Both the position numbers and the translations under genes were made by a program. A DNA stretch of 64,000 bases from Bacteroidaceae bacterium. Its GTDB lineage: Bacteria; Bacteroidota; Bacteroidia; Bacteroidales; Bacteroidaceae. Shown piece by piece: positions 7,911 to 17,588 of the stretch. The notes below the pieces were generated by a model. The model did not search any database and was not told where the DNA came from. It saw nothing but the letters and a program-made list of their open reading frames with translations. The first letter of the stretch is position 1. The number at the start of each line of letters is the position of its first letter. The DNA is taken from positions 1 through 64,000 of the forward strand of contig CAAGGT010000067.1 of NCBI GenBank assembly GCA_900769465.1, written 5' to 3'.

Positions 7911-9245
7911 TTATACAATTCCTTGTGCCATCATCGCTTTGGCAACTTTGAGGAATCCTGCGACATTTGCGCCCTTTACATAGTCTATGTAACCGTCCTC
8001 GCATGTACCATATTTGACACAGGCGCTGTGTATGTTGTACATGATTTCGTGCAACATCTCGTCAACCTTTGCGCTGCTCCAGTTGATTTTGCCAGAGTTC
8101 TGGCTCATCTCAAGGCCCGAAACCGATACGCCACCGGCATTTGATGCCTTGCCAGGTGCATAGAGTATCCTTGCCTGCTGGAAAGCGTGGATGGCATCCG
8201 GGGTAGATGGCATATTTGCGCCTTCGGAAACAGCTATTACGCCATTTGCAAGCAGGGCTTTCGCGTCGTCGCCGTTGATTTCGTTCTGGGTTGCCGACGG
8301 GAGGGCAATGTCACCCTTCTCGCACCAGGGACGTGCGCCTGCCACGTATTTGCAGCCATATTTGTCGGCATACTCCTTGATGCGGCCGCGGCGTACGTTC
8401 TTTAGTTCCATAATGAAATCGAGCTTTTCGCGGTCTATGCCTTCGGGGTCATATATGTAGCCGTTAGAGTCGCTCATGGTAACCACTTTGCCACCGAGTT
8501 CAATCACTTTCTCTACTGTGTACTGTGCAACATTGCCGGAACCTGATACAAGACAAACTTTGCCTTTGAGCTCCTCACCACGTGTCTTGAGCATCTCTTG
8601 CAGGAAGTAGATGTTTCCGTAACCTGTTGCCTCGGGGCGGATGAGTGAACCGCCGAATTCAAGTCCTTTGCCTGTGAACACACCGTTGAATTCGCGTGTG
8701 AGTTTTTTGTACATTCCGAACATATAACCTACCTCGCGGGCACCTACGCCAATGTCACCGGCAGGCACGTCCATCTCGGGGCCTATGTGGCGCCACAACT
8801 CAGTGATGTAGGCCTGGCAGAAACGCATTACCTCGTTGTCGCTCTTGCCTTTGGGATCGAAGTCTGAACCGCCTTTTGCGCCACCCATTGGCAGGGTAGT
8901 GAGCGAATTCTTGAATGTCTGCTCGAATGCAAGGTATTTGAGGATACCTACATTCACCGATGGATGGAAACGTATGCCTCCTTTGTAGGGGCCGATTGCG
9001 TTGTTGTGCTGCACGCGGTATCCGGTATTCACCTGTACATTGCCTTTGTCGTCCATCCACGTCACGCGGAATGTGAATATACGATCGGGGATGCAAAGAC
9101 GCTCTATGAGGTTGTATGCCTCAAACTCGGGGTGCCTGTTGTACTCCTCTTCAATTGAGTGGAGTACCTCTTCTACGGCCTGAAAGTATTCCGGTTCATT
9201 CGGGAATCTCCTTTTCAGGCTCTCTAATGTGGTTGCTACATTCAT
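7911..9245 (-). CDS. gdhA: NADP(H)-type glutamate dehydrogenase
   Basis: A 444-residue hexameric-type glutamate dehydrogenase making glutamate from 2-oxoglutarate and ammonium. Visible motifs are 'GPYKGGIRFHPSVN', the catalytic Lys in 'LPMGGAKGGSDFDPKGKSD', 'PAGDIGVGAREVGYMFG' and the Rossmann 'VSGSGNVAQYTVEKV'. Length and layout match the short NADP-type enzymes. It is the main ammonium-assimilation route in Bacteroidales. It is monocistronic: a -7 box is at 9294-9287 and a terminator at 7834-7871. Confidence 0.97.
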   Translation of the reverse strand: MNVATTLESLKRRFPNEPEYFQAVEEVLHSIEEEYNRHPEFEAYNLIERLCIPDRIFTFRVTWMDDKGNVQVNTGYRVQHNNAIGPYKGGIRFHPSVNVGILKYLAFEQTFKNSLTTLPMGGAKGGSDFDPKGKSDNEVMRFCQAYITELWRHIGPEMDVPAGDIGVGAREVGYMFGMYKKLTREFNGVFTGKGLEFGGSLIRPEATGYGNIYFLQEMLKTRGEELKGKVCLVSGSGNVAQYTVEKVIELGGKVVTMSDSNGYIYDPEGIDREKLDFIMELKNVRRGRIKEYADKYGCKYVAGARPWCEKGDIALPSATQNEINGDDAKALLANGVIAVSEGANMPSTPDAIHAFQQARILYAPGKASNAGGVSVSGLEMSQNSGKINWSSAKVDEMLHEIMYNIHSACVKYGTCEDGYIDYVKGANVAGFLKVAKAMMAQGIV

Positions 9246-9600
9246 TTTTGTATGTTGTTTAAGCTTTGTTCTTCTTTTTATTTCTGCAAATGTAATACAT
9301 CGGATTCTAAAAATAAAGAAATGTAAGCGTTTTTTTTAAATGGATAGCAAAATGTTTGTGATTTAGGTGTGTTGTGTTTGATTTTAAGTTTGTTTTTCTT
9401 TTATTTATGGAAAAATGTTTTTTCTTTTCGAATTATGTGGTACAATTGTACATTTTTAATGTTAATTTAAAAAACAGGTGTATTTGTTTAAAATCTGCAA
9501 AATTTAAACTAATTTTGCGGCGATTTTTTGTACTTGGGTGCAGAGTGTCTGCTCGCCCGGTTGAATATTATGAGAAAACAATCAAGTAAATTGAATATTT
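9246..9600. other. AT-rich divergent intergenic region
   Basis: 355 bases between divergent gdhA and the GEVED-protein gene. It holds the gdhA -7 box (9287-9294) and, on the plus strand, TAATTTTG at 9510-9517 as a likely -7 box for the downstream gene, leaving an 80-base leader. The rest is T-rich and shows no credible gene, repeat or hairpin. Confidence 0.6.
9287..9294 (-). promoter_or_regulatory. -7 promoter box for gdhA
   Basis: TACATTTG followed by C on the minus strand, 41 bases before the gdhA ATG, matches TANNTTTG. A -33 element is not clear. Confidence 0.5.
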
Positions 9601-12048
9601 ATGAAGAAAATTTTTACTACGTTATTTGCTTTGGCTGCATTGACCGTTCAGGCGCAGTATCTGCCCAACGGTAGCTTTGACAGCTGGAAGTCATCGTGTG
9701 GCAATACCGAGGCTTTTGGTGAAGGTGGTACTACAAGTCCCAAAGGTGGTGAGATGCGCCAGCGTCCGGGTGTTGAGCCCACAGACTGGAACGGCTCGTC
9801 CATTAATCAGAAGGTGATAATGACAAAGTCGCAACAGTTGGTCTACAACGACAATAATTCTGTGAAAATGCAGAATGTGTATATCGGTGTGGGTACTCTT
9901 GGTTCTGTAGCTCCGGGATTTATCACTTTTGGTACTCCTTGGGTATATGCTACATCTACAATCAAGAATTGTGACGGTGGTACATACGGTGGCGTGCAGT
10001 TTACAAACAAGCCCGATGCTATCAAAGGCCGTTTTAAAAGAGAAGATACCACAGGTGAGAACTCTCACATTATTGTATATATGTGGAACGGCACATACGT
10101 GTCTAATGTCGGCAACAAGAACTCTGCCAGCCAGCCACGAGACAATGTGGACAGAGCTATTTTTGGCAAAACTTCTGCAACACAGAACGGTACATTGGTG
10201 GCAAAATGCGACTATGCATTCTCGTCAACCGGTGGTGATTGGCAGGAGATTGTAGTGCCCATAGAGTACGATAACAACATCTCTCCCGAGATGATGAATG
10301 TCATCATCAGTGGTGGCGACTATTGGACTCGTGACAACATGAAAGATGGAACAATACTCTATGCCGATGATGTTCAGTTCGTGTACTATTCAGACCTTTC
10401 ATACCTCAATTATGATGGTGTCGATTACTTGAAGTCCGGTCAGACAAACTATACCATTAATAAGGAGTATGACGAGAGCAAGCTCTCTTTTGCTCCAAAG
10501 GGCAAGGGTGCTACCGTTGAAAAACGCTATGATGCCAACAGCAAGGTGCTGACAATTACTGTCAAGGGTAATGACTATGCAGCGAACAGCAGTAATGTCC
10601 ACACCTATACTTTTGAATTTGTTGAGGACGGCGGCGTTGTTGAGCCTAATCCGGAGCCTACACCTGGTGATGTTGATTACACACCTGCATTTACAGGTAC
10701 AAAGACAAAGGGTTCTCGTTGGATAAAGAATGTTGTATTGGCTAGCGAGGCTTATTCTGACGAGGTTGCAAATACATTGGTATTGAGCAACAGCGAGCAG
10801 CTCTGTTACAACGACTACACTGCAACAGTGGAGATGAAGGCCGCTCCTGGTGAAACTGTTACTCTCTCAATCAATAGCGATGATGCTACATCTTGGATGC
10901 ACGCCTTTGCTTACATTGATGCCGACAAGAATGGCTTTACAGCTTCTATTGCAGACGGCAGCAGCTGGCAGCCTGCAGGCGACCTTGTAACATACTCATT
11001 CTACAATAATGACGCCAACAGTGATGGAAATGGTTGGAACAGTGTCGGTACTGCTATCAGCGGTGATGCCCGCAGCACTGTTGATATGCCTGCATTTACA
11101 GTACCTACAGAGCCCGGTATCTATCGTGTACGTGTGAAACTTGACTGGTGCAACATTGACCCGGCAGGTGACCATGACGGTAAGTTCGGTGACTTTATGG
11201 ATAACGGTGGTCAGATTGTCGACTTTATGTTGAATGTATGCGAATCAGATGTCGTTGATCCAAATCCAAATCCAAATCCAAATCCGGAGCCGGAACCGGA
11301 ACCTGAACCAGAGCCGGAGCCAACACCGGGCGAGGATGTGGATTACACACCAACTAACACCGGTACAAGGAATTATGCCGAGCGCAATATTGATGCATTT
11401 GTATTTACAAGCGCACAGAATGGTGAGGTAAGATACGACCTTTCTGCAACAGAGCGTGTTAGCGAGTATCTTGATTTGACTGATGCAGTGGAATTTGTTG
11501 CATCTCCAGGCGAGCAGGTTACTGTAGGTATTGTAACCGGAGGTTCTTGGGTTAACCACTATATCTATATCGACTACGATGCCGATGGCTTCACTGCAAG
11601 CATTGAGGACGGTAGCAACTGGCAGCCTGCCGAAGACCTTGTTTCATACTCATTCTACAACAATGGTGCAAGCAGCGACAATAGCGGCTGGAACAGTGAT
11701 GGTAATACGATTTCAGGCGACTACCGCAGCCATCCGGCTATTCCTGCATTCGTTGCTCCAACCGAGACCGGTGTATACCGCTTGCGTATCAAGCAGGATT
11801 GGTGCAGCATTGATCCCGATGGTGACAGCGACAACAATTTCGGTGGTACATTCTCTAACTACGGTGGTCAGATTATTGACGTAATACTCAAAGTAGACTA
11901 TCCGACCGGTATCGAGGATGTAGATGCAGAGGAAATGGTAAATCCTGCGTTTGAGGGTATTTACGACTTGCAGGGCCGCAAGATTGATGAGGTTACAAAA
12001 ACCGGCGTTTATATTATCGACGGCAAGAAGGTCTTTATTAAGAAATAA
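9601..12048 (+). CDS. Large secreted protein: PCMD-like N-terminus, two GEVED domains, C-terminal sorting motif
   Basis: An 815-residue exported protein. Residues 1-19 are a signal peptide. The first third ('YLPNGSFDSWKSS', 'PGVEPTDWNGSSIN') resembles the PCMD putative carbohydrate-metabolism domain. Two GEVED-type beta-sandwich repeats follow (about 356-550 and 578-770), sharing 'DGS.WQPA.DLV.YSFYNN' and 'GGQI.D'. Linkers are Pro-rich; the second is an NP/EP repeat. The C-terminus 'GIYDLQGRKI' plus 'GVYIIDGKKVFIKK' is the form often seen on surface proteins handled by type IX secretion. A surface glycan-binding or adhesive role is an inference. A terminator follows at 12064. Confidence 0.8.
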   Translation: MKKIFTTLFALAALTVQAQYLPNGSFDSWKSSCGNTEAFGEGGTTSPKGGEMRQRPGVEPTDWNGSSINQKVIMTKSQQLVYNDNNSVKMQNVYIGVGTLGSVAPGFITFGTPWVYATSTIKNCDGGTYGGVQFTNKPDAIKGRFKREDTTGENSHIIVYMWNGTYVSNVGNKNSASQPRDNVDRAIFGKTSATQNGTLVAKCDYAFSSTGGDWQEIVVPIEYDNNISPEMMNVIISGGDYWTRDNMKDGTILYADDVQFVYYSDLSYLNYDGVDYLKSGQTNYTINKEYDESKLSFAPKGKGATVEKRYDANSKVLTITVKGNDYAANSSNVHTYTFEFVEDGGVVEPNPEPTPGDVDYTPAFTGTKTKGSRWIKNVVLASEAYSDEVANTLVLSNSEQLCYNDYTATVEMKAAPGETVTLSINSDDATSWMHAFAYIDADKNGFTASIADGSSWQPAGDLVTYSFYNNDANSDGNGWNSVGTAISGDARSTVDMPAFTVPTEPGIYRVRVKLDWCNIDPAGDHDGKFGDFMDNGGQIVDFMLNVCESDVVDPNPNPNPNPEPEPEPEPEPEPTPGEDVDYTPTNTGTRNYAERNIDAFVFTSAQNGEVRYDLSATERVSEYLDLTDAVEFVASPGEQVTVGIVTGGSWVNHYIYIDYDADGFTASIEDGSNWQPAEDLVSYSFYNNGASSDNSGWNSDGNTISGDYRSHPAIPAFVAPTETGVYRLRIKQDWCSIDPDGDSDNNFGGTFSNYGGQIIDVILKVDYPTGIEDVDAEEMVNPAFEGIYDLQGRKIDEVTKTGVYIIDGKKVFIKK
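11257..11329 (+). repeat. Hexanucleotide-like repeat coding for a PN/PE linker
   Basis: In-frame tandem 6-base units, AATCCA repeated about four times and then GAGCCG/GAACCG variants about seven times, encode alternating Asn-Pro and Glu-Pro between the two GEVED domains. Units are multiples of three, so copy-number change would alter linker length without a frameshift. Confidence 0.85.
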
Positions 12049-12063
12049 GTGACCCATGAATAG

Positions 12064-12110
12064 AAAAGGCGGGTGCATCAGAATAAATGATGTACCCGCC
12101 TTTTGTTTTT
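12064..12110 (+). terminator. Terminator after GEVED-protein gene
   Basis: A 17-bp stem with one G-T wobble (arms 12064-12080 and 12088-12104) is followed by TTTTGTTTTT. It lies 16 bases after the stop codon. Confidence 0.88.
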
Positions 12111-12151
12111 AAATCAAGATGTGTTATATTCGCGGTCAAAGTTTTTTTGGA

Positions 12152-13564
12152 ATGGAAAAATTAAGGGATTTATACAAGGATATATATGGCAGTGAACCAC
12201 AGTCGGTTGTGAGATTGACGGGTGACGGCTCAAACCGTGCCTATTACCGTATGTCGGGGGTGGCTTCCGTTATGGGTGCCGTGGGTACCTCTGTTGAGGA
12301 GAACAGGGCTTTTGTCGCTCTTTCAAAGGCTTTTACTGCGGCGGGTGTTTCTGCTCCAGCTGTCATTGCCGTGTCGGATGATGGGCTTTGCTATCTGCAG
12401 GAAGATCTTGGCGATGTGACTCTTTACGGCGCAATGGCTCCTGCCAGGGAGAGCGGCGTGTTCGGGGCTGCAGATGTCGAGTGCCTGTGCAGGGTGGTCT
12501 CAGAGTTGCCGAAAATCCAGTTCGGGGTGGCGCGGCATTTTGATTTCTCTTTATGTTATCCGGTGTCCGACTTCAACGGGCGCACGGTTATGTGGGATTT
12601 GAATTATTTCAAATATTGCTTTCTCAAAGGGGTGGGCATTGAGTTCAATGAGGATAGGCTTGAGGATGAGTTTGTAAAACTCACCGCGATGCTTTTGAGT
12701 GACAATGACAATGTTTTTCTTTATCGTGACTTCCAGTCGCGCAACGTGATGCTGAAGGATGGCGAGCCATTTTTTATAGATTTTCAGGGCGGTCGCCGAG
12801 GCCCTGTGTATTACGATATTGCCTCATTTGTGGGGCAGGCACGTGCCAAGTATTCCGATAGCGTGGTCGCATCAATGATTGATGCATATCTTGATGCTCT
12901 TGTCCATTACAAGACTGTGGAGAGGGAACATTTCGTGAAGATGCTGACGCTTTTCCGTATCTTCAGGCTGTTGCAGAATCTTGGCGCCTATGGCTATCGT
13001 GGTCTATTTGAACGTAAAAAGGCTTTTATAGAGATAATCCCTGCGGCGTTGGAACAGTTGGCGGCACTGCTTGATGAGAGTGAGTTCAGCTATATACGGT
13101 CGCTTGTGAAAGAGATTGCAGCATTGCCTATGTTCGTGCGCTCCGAGTCGAATGAATTGGTGGTAGACGTGGTGAGCTTCTCTTATAAACGCGGCATACC
13201 AGATGATGTATCGGGGAATGGCGGCGGATTTGTCTTTGATTGCCGTGCCATACATAATCCCGGACGTTACGAGCCGTACAAGAAACTCACCGGTATGGAT
13301 GCTCCGGTGATTGAATTCCTTGAAAAAGAGAGCAATATAGCCGATTTTCTTGAGAATGCATACGCGCTGGTGGACAATATGGTCGATACTTACAAGAAGC
13401 GTGGTTTTACACACGTTCAGGTGTGTTGTGGCTGTACGGGTGGTCAGCATCGTTCGGTGTATAGCGCAGAACATATTGCGCGTCACGTATCCGATAAATT
13501 CGGGGTAAAGGTGGTGGTGATACATAAAATGCAAGGCAAGAGATATGTCATTGAAGCAAAATGA
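12152..13564 (+). CDS. AmgK-like sugar kinase fused to RapZ C-terminal domain
   Basis: 470 residues from the Met at 12152; an upstream start at 12119 falls within a probable promoter (TATATTCGCG) and is not preferred. Residues about 1-320 form an aminoglycoside-phosphotransferase-fold kinase: 'RLTGDGSNRAYYRM', the catalytic loop 'YRDFQSRNVML' and the metal-binding 'IDFQGG'. This resembles AmgK, the anomeric MurNAc/GlcNAc kinase of peptidoglycan recycling. Residues about 335-470 match the C-terminal domain of RapZ, with 'GCTGGQHRSVYSAEHIARHV'; in enterobacteria that domain senses glucosamine-6-phosphate. The RapZ P-loop domain is absent. The pairing suggests control of amino-sugar kinase activity by pathway level, which is an inference. 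Confidence 0.85.
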   Translation: MEKLRDLYKDIYGSEPQSVVRLTGDGSNRAYYRMSGVASVMGAVGTSVEENRAFVALSKAFTAAGVSAPAVIAVSDDGLCYLQEDLGDVTLYGAMAPARESGVFGAADVECLCRVVSELPKIQFGVARHFDFSLCYPVSDFNGRTVMWDLNYFKYCFLKGVGIEFNEDRLEDEFVKLTAMLLSDNDNVFLYRDFQSRNVMLKDGEPFFIDFQGGRRGPVYYDIASFVGQARAKYSDSVVASMIDAYLDALVHYKTVEREHFVKMLTLFRIFRLLQNLGAYGYRGLFERKKAFIEIIPAALEQLAALLDESEFSYIRSLVKEIAALPMFVRSESNELVVDVVSFSYKRGIPDDVSGNGGGFVFDCRAIHNPGRYEPYKKLTGMDAPVIEFLEKESNIADFLENAYALVDNMVDTYKKRGFTHVQVCCGCTGGQHRSVYSAEHIARHVSDKFGVKVVVIHKMQGKRYVIEAK

Positions 13565-13621
13565 CGCAGTTTTCGCTGTATCGGGTATTTGAGTTAAGTA
13601 GGCTATTCTCCACGTGTATCT

Positions 13622-13653
13622 TTTGGGATTTACGGAAAAATTAGGTAACTTTG
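13622..13653 (+). promoter_or_regulatory. Promoter of ileS
   Basis: TTTG at 13622-13625, a 20-base spacer, then TAACTTTG at 13646-13653, fitting the Bacteroidales housekeeping promoter. It gives a leader of roughly 30 bases before the ileS ATG at 13689. Confidence 0.75.
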
Positions 13654-13688
13654 CAAAATTGATAAGAAAATAAACGTTTATTTATAAA

Positions 13689-16600
13689 ATGAAGAAATTT
13701 CCTGTATATAATCAGTTGAATCTGCCTCTGATAAACAAGGAGGTTCTGGATGAGTGGGAGAAGAATGACCTGTTCTCTAAAAGTATGACAGAGCGCGAAG
13801 GAGCCCCTTCGTTCGTATTCTTTGAAGGACCACCCTCGGCCAATGGTATGCCGGGCATCCATCACGTTATGGCGCGCAGCATCAAGGATACCTTCTGCCG
13901 CTTCAAGACAATGAAGGGCTTTCAGGTAAAGCGTAAGGCCGGTTGGGATACCCACGGTTTGCCGGTAGAGCTTGGCGTGGAGAAGAAACTGAACATTACA
14001 AAAGAGGATATAGGCAAGAAGATTTCTGTCGATGACTATAACCGCAACTGCCGCGAGGAGGTGATGAAATACACCCGTGAGTGGACAGACCTGACACGCA
14101 AGATGGGTTATTGGGTTGACCTTGAGAATCCCTATATCACATACGAGAACAGCTATATTGAGTCGTTGTGGTGGTTGCTCAAACAGCTCTACAACAAGAA
14201 TCTGCTCTACAAGGGCTATACCATACAGCCGTACTCACCTGCGGCAGGCACAGGCTTGAGTTCACACGAACTCAACCAGCCCGGTTGTTACCGCGATGTG
14301 AAGGATACAACAGCCGTTGCACAGTTCCGTATGCTCGACCCCAAGCCCGAAATGACAACCTGGGGTACTCCATATTTCATTGCGTGGACAACAACTCCCT
14401 GGACATTGCCCTCAAATACAGCGCTCTGCGTTGGCCCGAAGATTGACTATGTTGCAGTACAGACATATAACGCCTACACAGGGCAGCCAGTGACTCTGGT
14501 GCTTGCAAAGGCGCTCTTGGCGGCCCATTTCAACCCTGCAGGTGCCGAGATGCCGCTCGAGGAGTACAACGCAGGTGACAAGATTGTTCCTTACAGGGTT
14601 ATTGCCGAGTATAAGGGTAGTGACCTTGTTGGTATGCACTATGCACAGCTGTTCCCCTGGGTGAAGCCTGTGAAAAAAGAGGGCGATGTCATTGTTGATG
14701 CTTCGGCAGATGCTTTTAGGGTTATCCCCGGTGATTATGTGACAACTGAGGATGGTACAGGTATCGTTCACATTGCCCCCACATTCGGTGCCGATGATGC
14801 CTTTGTGGCAAAGGCTGCGGGAATACCTTCGCTCTTTATGGTTAACAGGAAGGGTGAGACACGTCCTATGGTAGACTTTACAGGTAAGTTCTGGGCTATC
14901 GATGAACTGGACGAGGCTTTTGTTGCAGGTTTTGTAAATGTTGACGAATATGCCAGATTTGCAGCTGCATATGTAAAGAATGCCTATGACCCTCAATACA
15001 CCGTTGACAGCCGCTATGATGACAAGGCTGCTGCAAAGGCCGAAACTCTTGATGTGGCACTCTGTATGGTTCTCAAACAGGCAGGTCTGGCTTTCAAGAT
15101 TGAGAAGCACGTCCACAACTACCCACACTGCTGGCGCACAGACAAACCTGTCCTCTATTATCCGCTCGACAGCTGGTTTGTGCGTGCATCGCAGATGAAG
15201 GAGCGTATGAGCGAACTCAACAAGACCATTACCTGGAAGCCCGAGTCTACAGGTACAGGCCGTTTCGGCAAGTGGCTTGAGAACCTTAACGATTGGAACC
15301 TGAGCCGTAGCCGTTACTGGGGTACTCCGCTGCCGATATGGACAAGCGAGGATGGCGAGGCCATCTGCATCGGTTCGGTTGCTGAACTTTATGATGAGAT
15401 TGAGAAGGCTGTTGCTGCCGGTGTAATGGCAAGCAACCCATACAAAGATAAAGGTTTTGTACCCGGTGACTACAGCAAGGAAAATTATGACAAGATAGAC
15501 CTTCACCGTCCGTATGTCGATGACATAAAACTTGTATCATCTACAGGCAAGGTGATGACACGCGAACTTGACCTCATTGACGTGTGGTTCGACTCCGGTG
15601 CAATGCCATATGCACAGATTCACTATCCGTTCGAGAACAAGGAGATGCTCGACAGCCGTGCCGTATATCCCGCCGACTTCATTGCCGAGGGTGTTGACCA
15701 GACACGTGGATGGTTCTATACCTTGCACGCCATTGCAACAATGGTGTTCGACAGCGTGGCCTACAAGACGGTAATCTCCAACGGTTTGGTACTTGACAAG
15801 AATGGCGACAAGATGTCAAAACGTCTTGGCAATGCCGTAGATCCCTTCGATACCATTGAGAATTATGGTAGTGATGCCTTGCGCTGGTATATGATAACCA
15901 ATTCCGCCCCCTGGGACAATCTTCGTTTCAACGAGGAGGGCGTGAAGGAGGTTACACGTTCATTCTTCGGTAAATTGTACCAGACATACAGCTTCTTCAC
16001 CATGTATGCCAATGTCGACGGCTTTACATATTCCGAGCCCGATGTTCCGCTTGCAGAACGTCCCGAGCTTGACCGTTGGATATTGTCGGCCCTCAACACA
16101 TTGGTCAAGAATGTGAACAATTGCCTGAACGACTACGAACCCACAAAGGCCGGCCGTCTTATTCAGGATTTTGTGATAGACAATGTGAGCAACTGGTTCG
16201 TGCGTTTGAGCCGCAAACGTTTCTGGGGCGCAGGACAAAGCACAGACAAGCTCTCGGCATACCAGACACTCTACACCTGTCTTGAGACTGTAGCACGTCT
16301 TATGGCTCCTATCGCTCCTTTCTATGCAGAACGTCTGTATCAGGACTTGACTTCGGTTACCGGCCGCGGCGATGCTTCGTCGGTTCACCTTGCCAAGTTC
16401 CCCGAGTGCGACGAGCAGAGTGTGGACAGTGAACTCGAGTACCGTATGGTGTTGGCACAGCAGATATCTTCAATGGTGCTTGCGCTTCGCAAGAAGGAGG
16501 CGCTTATCGTGCGCCAGCCATTGCAGAAGATTGCCATCCCGGCTGCCGATGAGGTCATGAAATCCCGCATCGAGGCTGTGAAGCAGCTCATTCTCAACGA

Positions 16601-17168
16601 GGTGAATGTAAAGGAACTTGTCTTTGTGGAGGGTGATGGAATCCTGGTCAAGAAGATCAAATGTAATTTCCGTACTCTTGGAAAGAAGTTCGGCAAGCTG
16701 ATGAAGAGCGTGAACGAGACTGTCACAAATATGTCACAGGAGCAGATAGCAGAGCTTGAGAAGAACGGCTGCATCACATTGCAGGTTGAGGGCGTTGATG
16801 CTCTCATTGAGATGACCGACGTTGAAATCTACAGCGAGGATGTTCCGGGTTGGACTGTTGCCAACGAGGGTGCATTGACCGTTGCTCTTGATGTCGAGGT
16901 TACCGATGACCTGCGCCGCGAAGGTGTCGCACGTGAAATAGTGAAGAAAATACAGGCAATGCGCAAGGATAGCGGTTTTGATATTGTTGACCGCATTGCG
17001 GTTGAGATTGCAAGCAGCGAGGCCACTGATGCCGCTGTTGAGCAGTTCAATGCATATATCTGCAACCAGGTGCTTGCCGATGAACTGAAGATAAGTGACA
17101 GCGTTGAAGGTGACAACGTCGTTGAACTTGACGATGCTGTTGTCAAGCTGTCTGTCAGAAAACTTTGA
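13689..17168 (+). CDS. ileS: Isoleucyl-tRNA synthetase
   Basis: A 1159-residue class I synthetase. The HIGH-type motif is in 'GPPSANGMPGIHHV' (about residues 46-59), the editing (CP1) region includes 'WTTTPWTLPSNTALCVGP' and 'GTGIVHIAPTFGADD', 'DVWFDSGAMPYAQ' is the Ile/Val/Leu signature, and the KMSKS loop is 'NGDKMSKRLGN' (about 704). Length is typical of the longer form in Bacteroidetes. It charges tRNA-Ile and edits valine. It leads a run with the dksA-like gene, lspA and a DUF4296 gene. Confidence 0.97.
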   Translation: MKKFPVYNQLNLPLINKEVLDEWEKNDLFSKSMTEREGAPSFVFFEGPPSANGMPGIHHVMARSIKDTFCRFKTMKGFQVKRKAGWDTHGLPVELGVEKKLNITKEDIGKKISVDDYNRNCREEVMKYTREWTDLTRKMGYWVDLENPYITYENSYIESLWWLLKQLYNKNLLYKGYTIQPYSPAAGTGLSSHELNQPGCYRDVKDTTAVAQFRMLDPKPEMTTWGTPYFIAWTTTPWTLPSNTALCVGPKIDYVAVQTYNAYTGQPVTLVLAKALLAAHFNPAGAEMPLEEYNAGDKIVPYRVIAEYKGSDLVGMHYAQLFPWVKPVKKEGDVIVDASADAFRVIPGDYVTTEDGTGIVHIAPTFGADDAFVAKAAGIPSLFMVNRKGETRPMVDFTGKFWAIDELDEAFVAGFVNVDEYARFAAAYVKNAYDPQYTVDSRYDDKAAAKAETLDVALCMVLKQAGLAFKIEKHVHNYPHCWRTDKPVLYYPLDSWFVRASQMKERMSELNKTITWKPESTGTGRFGKWLENLNDWNLSRSRYWGTPLPIWTSEDGEAICIGSVAELYDEIEKAVAAGVMASNPYKDKGFVPGDYSKENYDKIDLHRPYVDDIKLVSSTGKVMTRELDLIDVWFDSGAMPYAQIHYPFENKEMLDSRAVYPADFIAEGVDQTRGWFYTLHAIATMVFDSVAYKTVISNGLVLDKNGDKMSKRLGNAVDPFDTIENYGSDALRWYMITNSAPWDNLRFNEEGVKEVTRSFFGKLYQTYSFFTMYANVDGFTYSEPDVPLAERPELDRWILSALNTLVKNVNNCLNDYEPTKAGRLIQDFVIDNVSNWFVRLSRKRFWGAGQSTDKLSAYQTLYTCLETVARLMAPIAPFYAERLYQDLTSVTGRGDASSVHLAKFPECDEQSVDSELEYRMVLAQQISSMVLALRKKEALIVRQPLQKIAIPAADEVMKSRIEAVKQLILNEVNVKELVFVEGDGILVKKIKCNFRTLGKKFGKLMKSVNETVTNMSQEQIAELEKNGCITLQVEGVDALIEMTDVEIYSEDVPGWTVANEGALTVALDVEVTDDLRREGVAREIVKKIQAMRKDSGFDIVDRIAVEIASSEATDAAVEQFNAYICNQVLADELKISDSVEGDNVVELDDAVVKLSVRKL

Positions 17169-17206
17169 AAAAACTATAATACTAACCATAATAATTGATT
17201 TGAGAT

Positions 17207-17581
17207 ATGGCAGAAAAAGTCCGTTATTCAGACGAGGAACTTGAAGAGTTCCGCACCGTGATTTTGCAGAAACTGGAACTTGCAAAGAGAGATTATGACC
17301 AGATAATGAGAGCCTTGCGCCACGAAGATTCTAATGATGTAGCCGACACTTCTCCCACATACAAGGGACTCGAGGATGGCAGTGATGCCGCTTACCTTGA
17401 GGAGCAGATGCAGATTGCCGGCCGCCAGGCAAAATTCATTCAGGGATTGCAGGCTGCGCTCATCCGCATCGAGAACAAGACATACGGTATTTGCCGCGAG
17501 ACCGGCAAACTCATTGCAAAGGAGAGGCTTATGGCTGTGCCACATGCAACTCTCAGCATTGAGGCAAAGAAGAACAGATAA
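17207..17581 (+). CDS. TraR/DksA-family protein lacking zinc cysteines
   Basis: 124 residues with the DksA layout: an N-terminal coiled coil, a loop region with 'DVADTSPTYKGLEDGSDAAYLEE', and a C-terminal segment 'YGICRETGKLIAKERLMAVP' where the C4 zinc finger normally lies. Only one of the four zinc Cys remains (about residue 96); the second is Thr, and the final CxxC is replaced by 'LSIEAKK'. The fold is probably kept without metal, as in other Bacteroidetes proteins. The expected role is binding RNA polymerase through the secondary channel and shaping stringent-type control. It sits between ileS and lspA. Confidence 0.85.
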   Translation: MAEKVRYSDEELEEFRTVILQKLELAKRDYDQIMRALRHEDSNDVADTSPTYKGLEDGSDAAYLEEQMQIAGRQAKFIQGLQAALIRIENKTYGICRETGKLIAKERLMAVPHATLSIEAKKNR

Positions 17582-17588
17582 CCAATCT

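Noticed and set aside
9374..9589. A 71-residue Phe-rich frame upstream of the GEVED-protein gene
   Set aside because: It reflects T-rich intergenic DNA and overlaps the probable promoter of the downstream gene.
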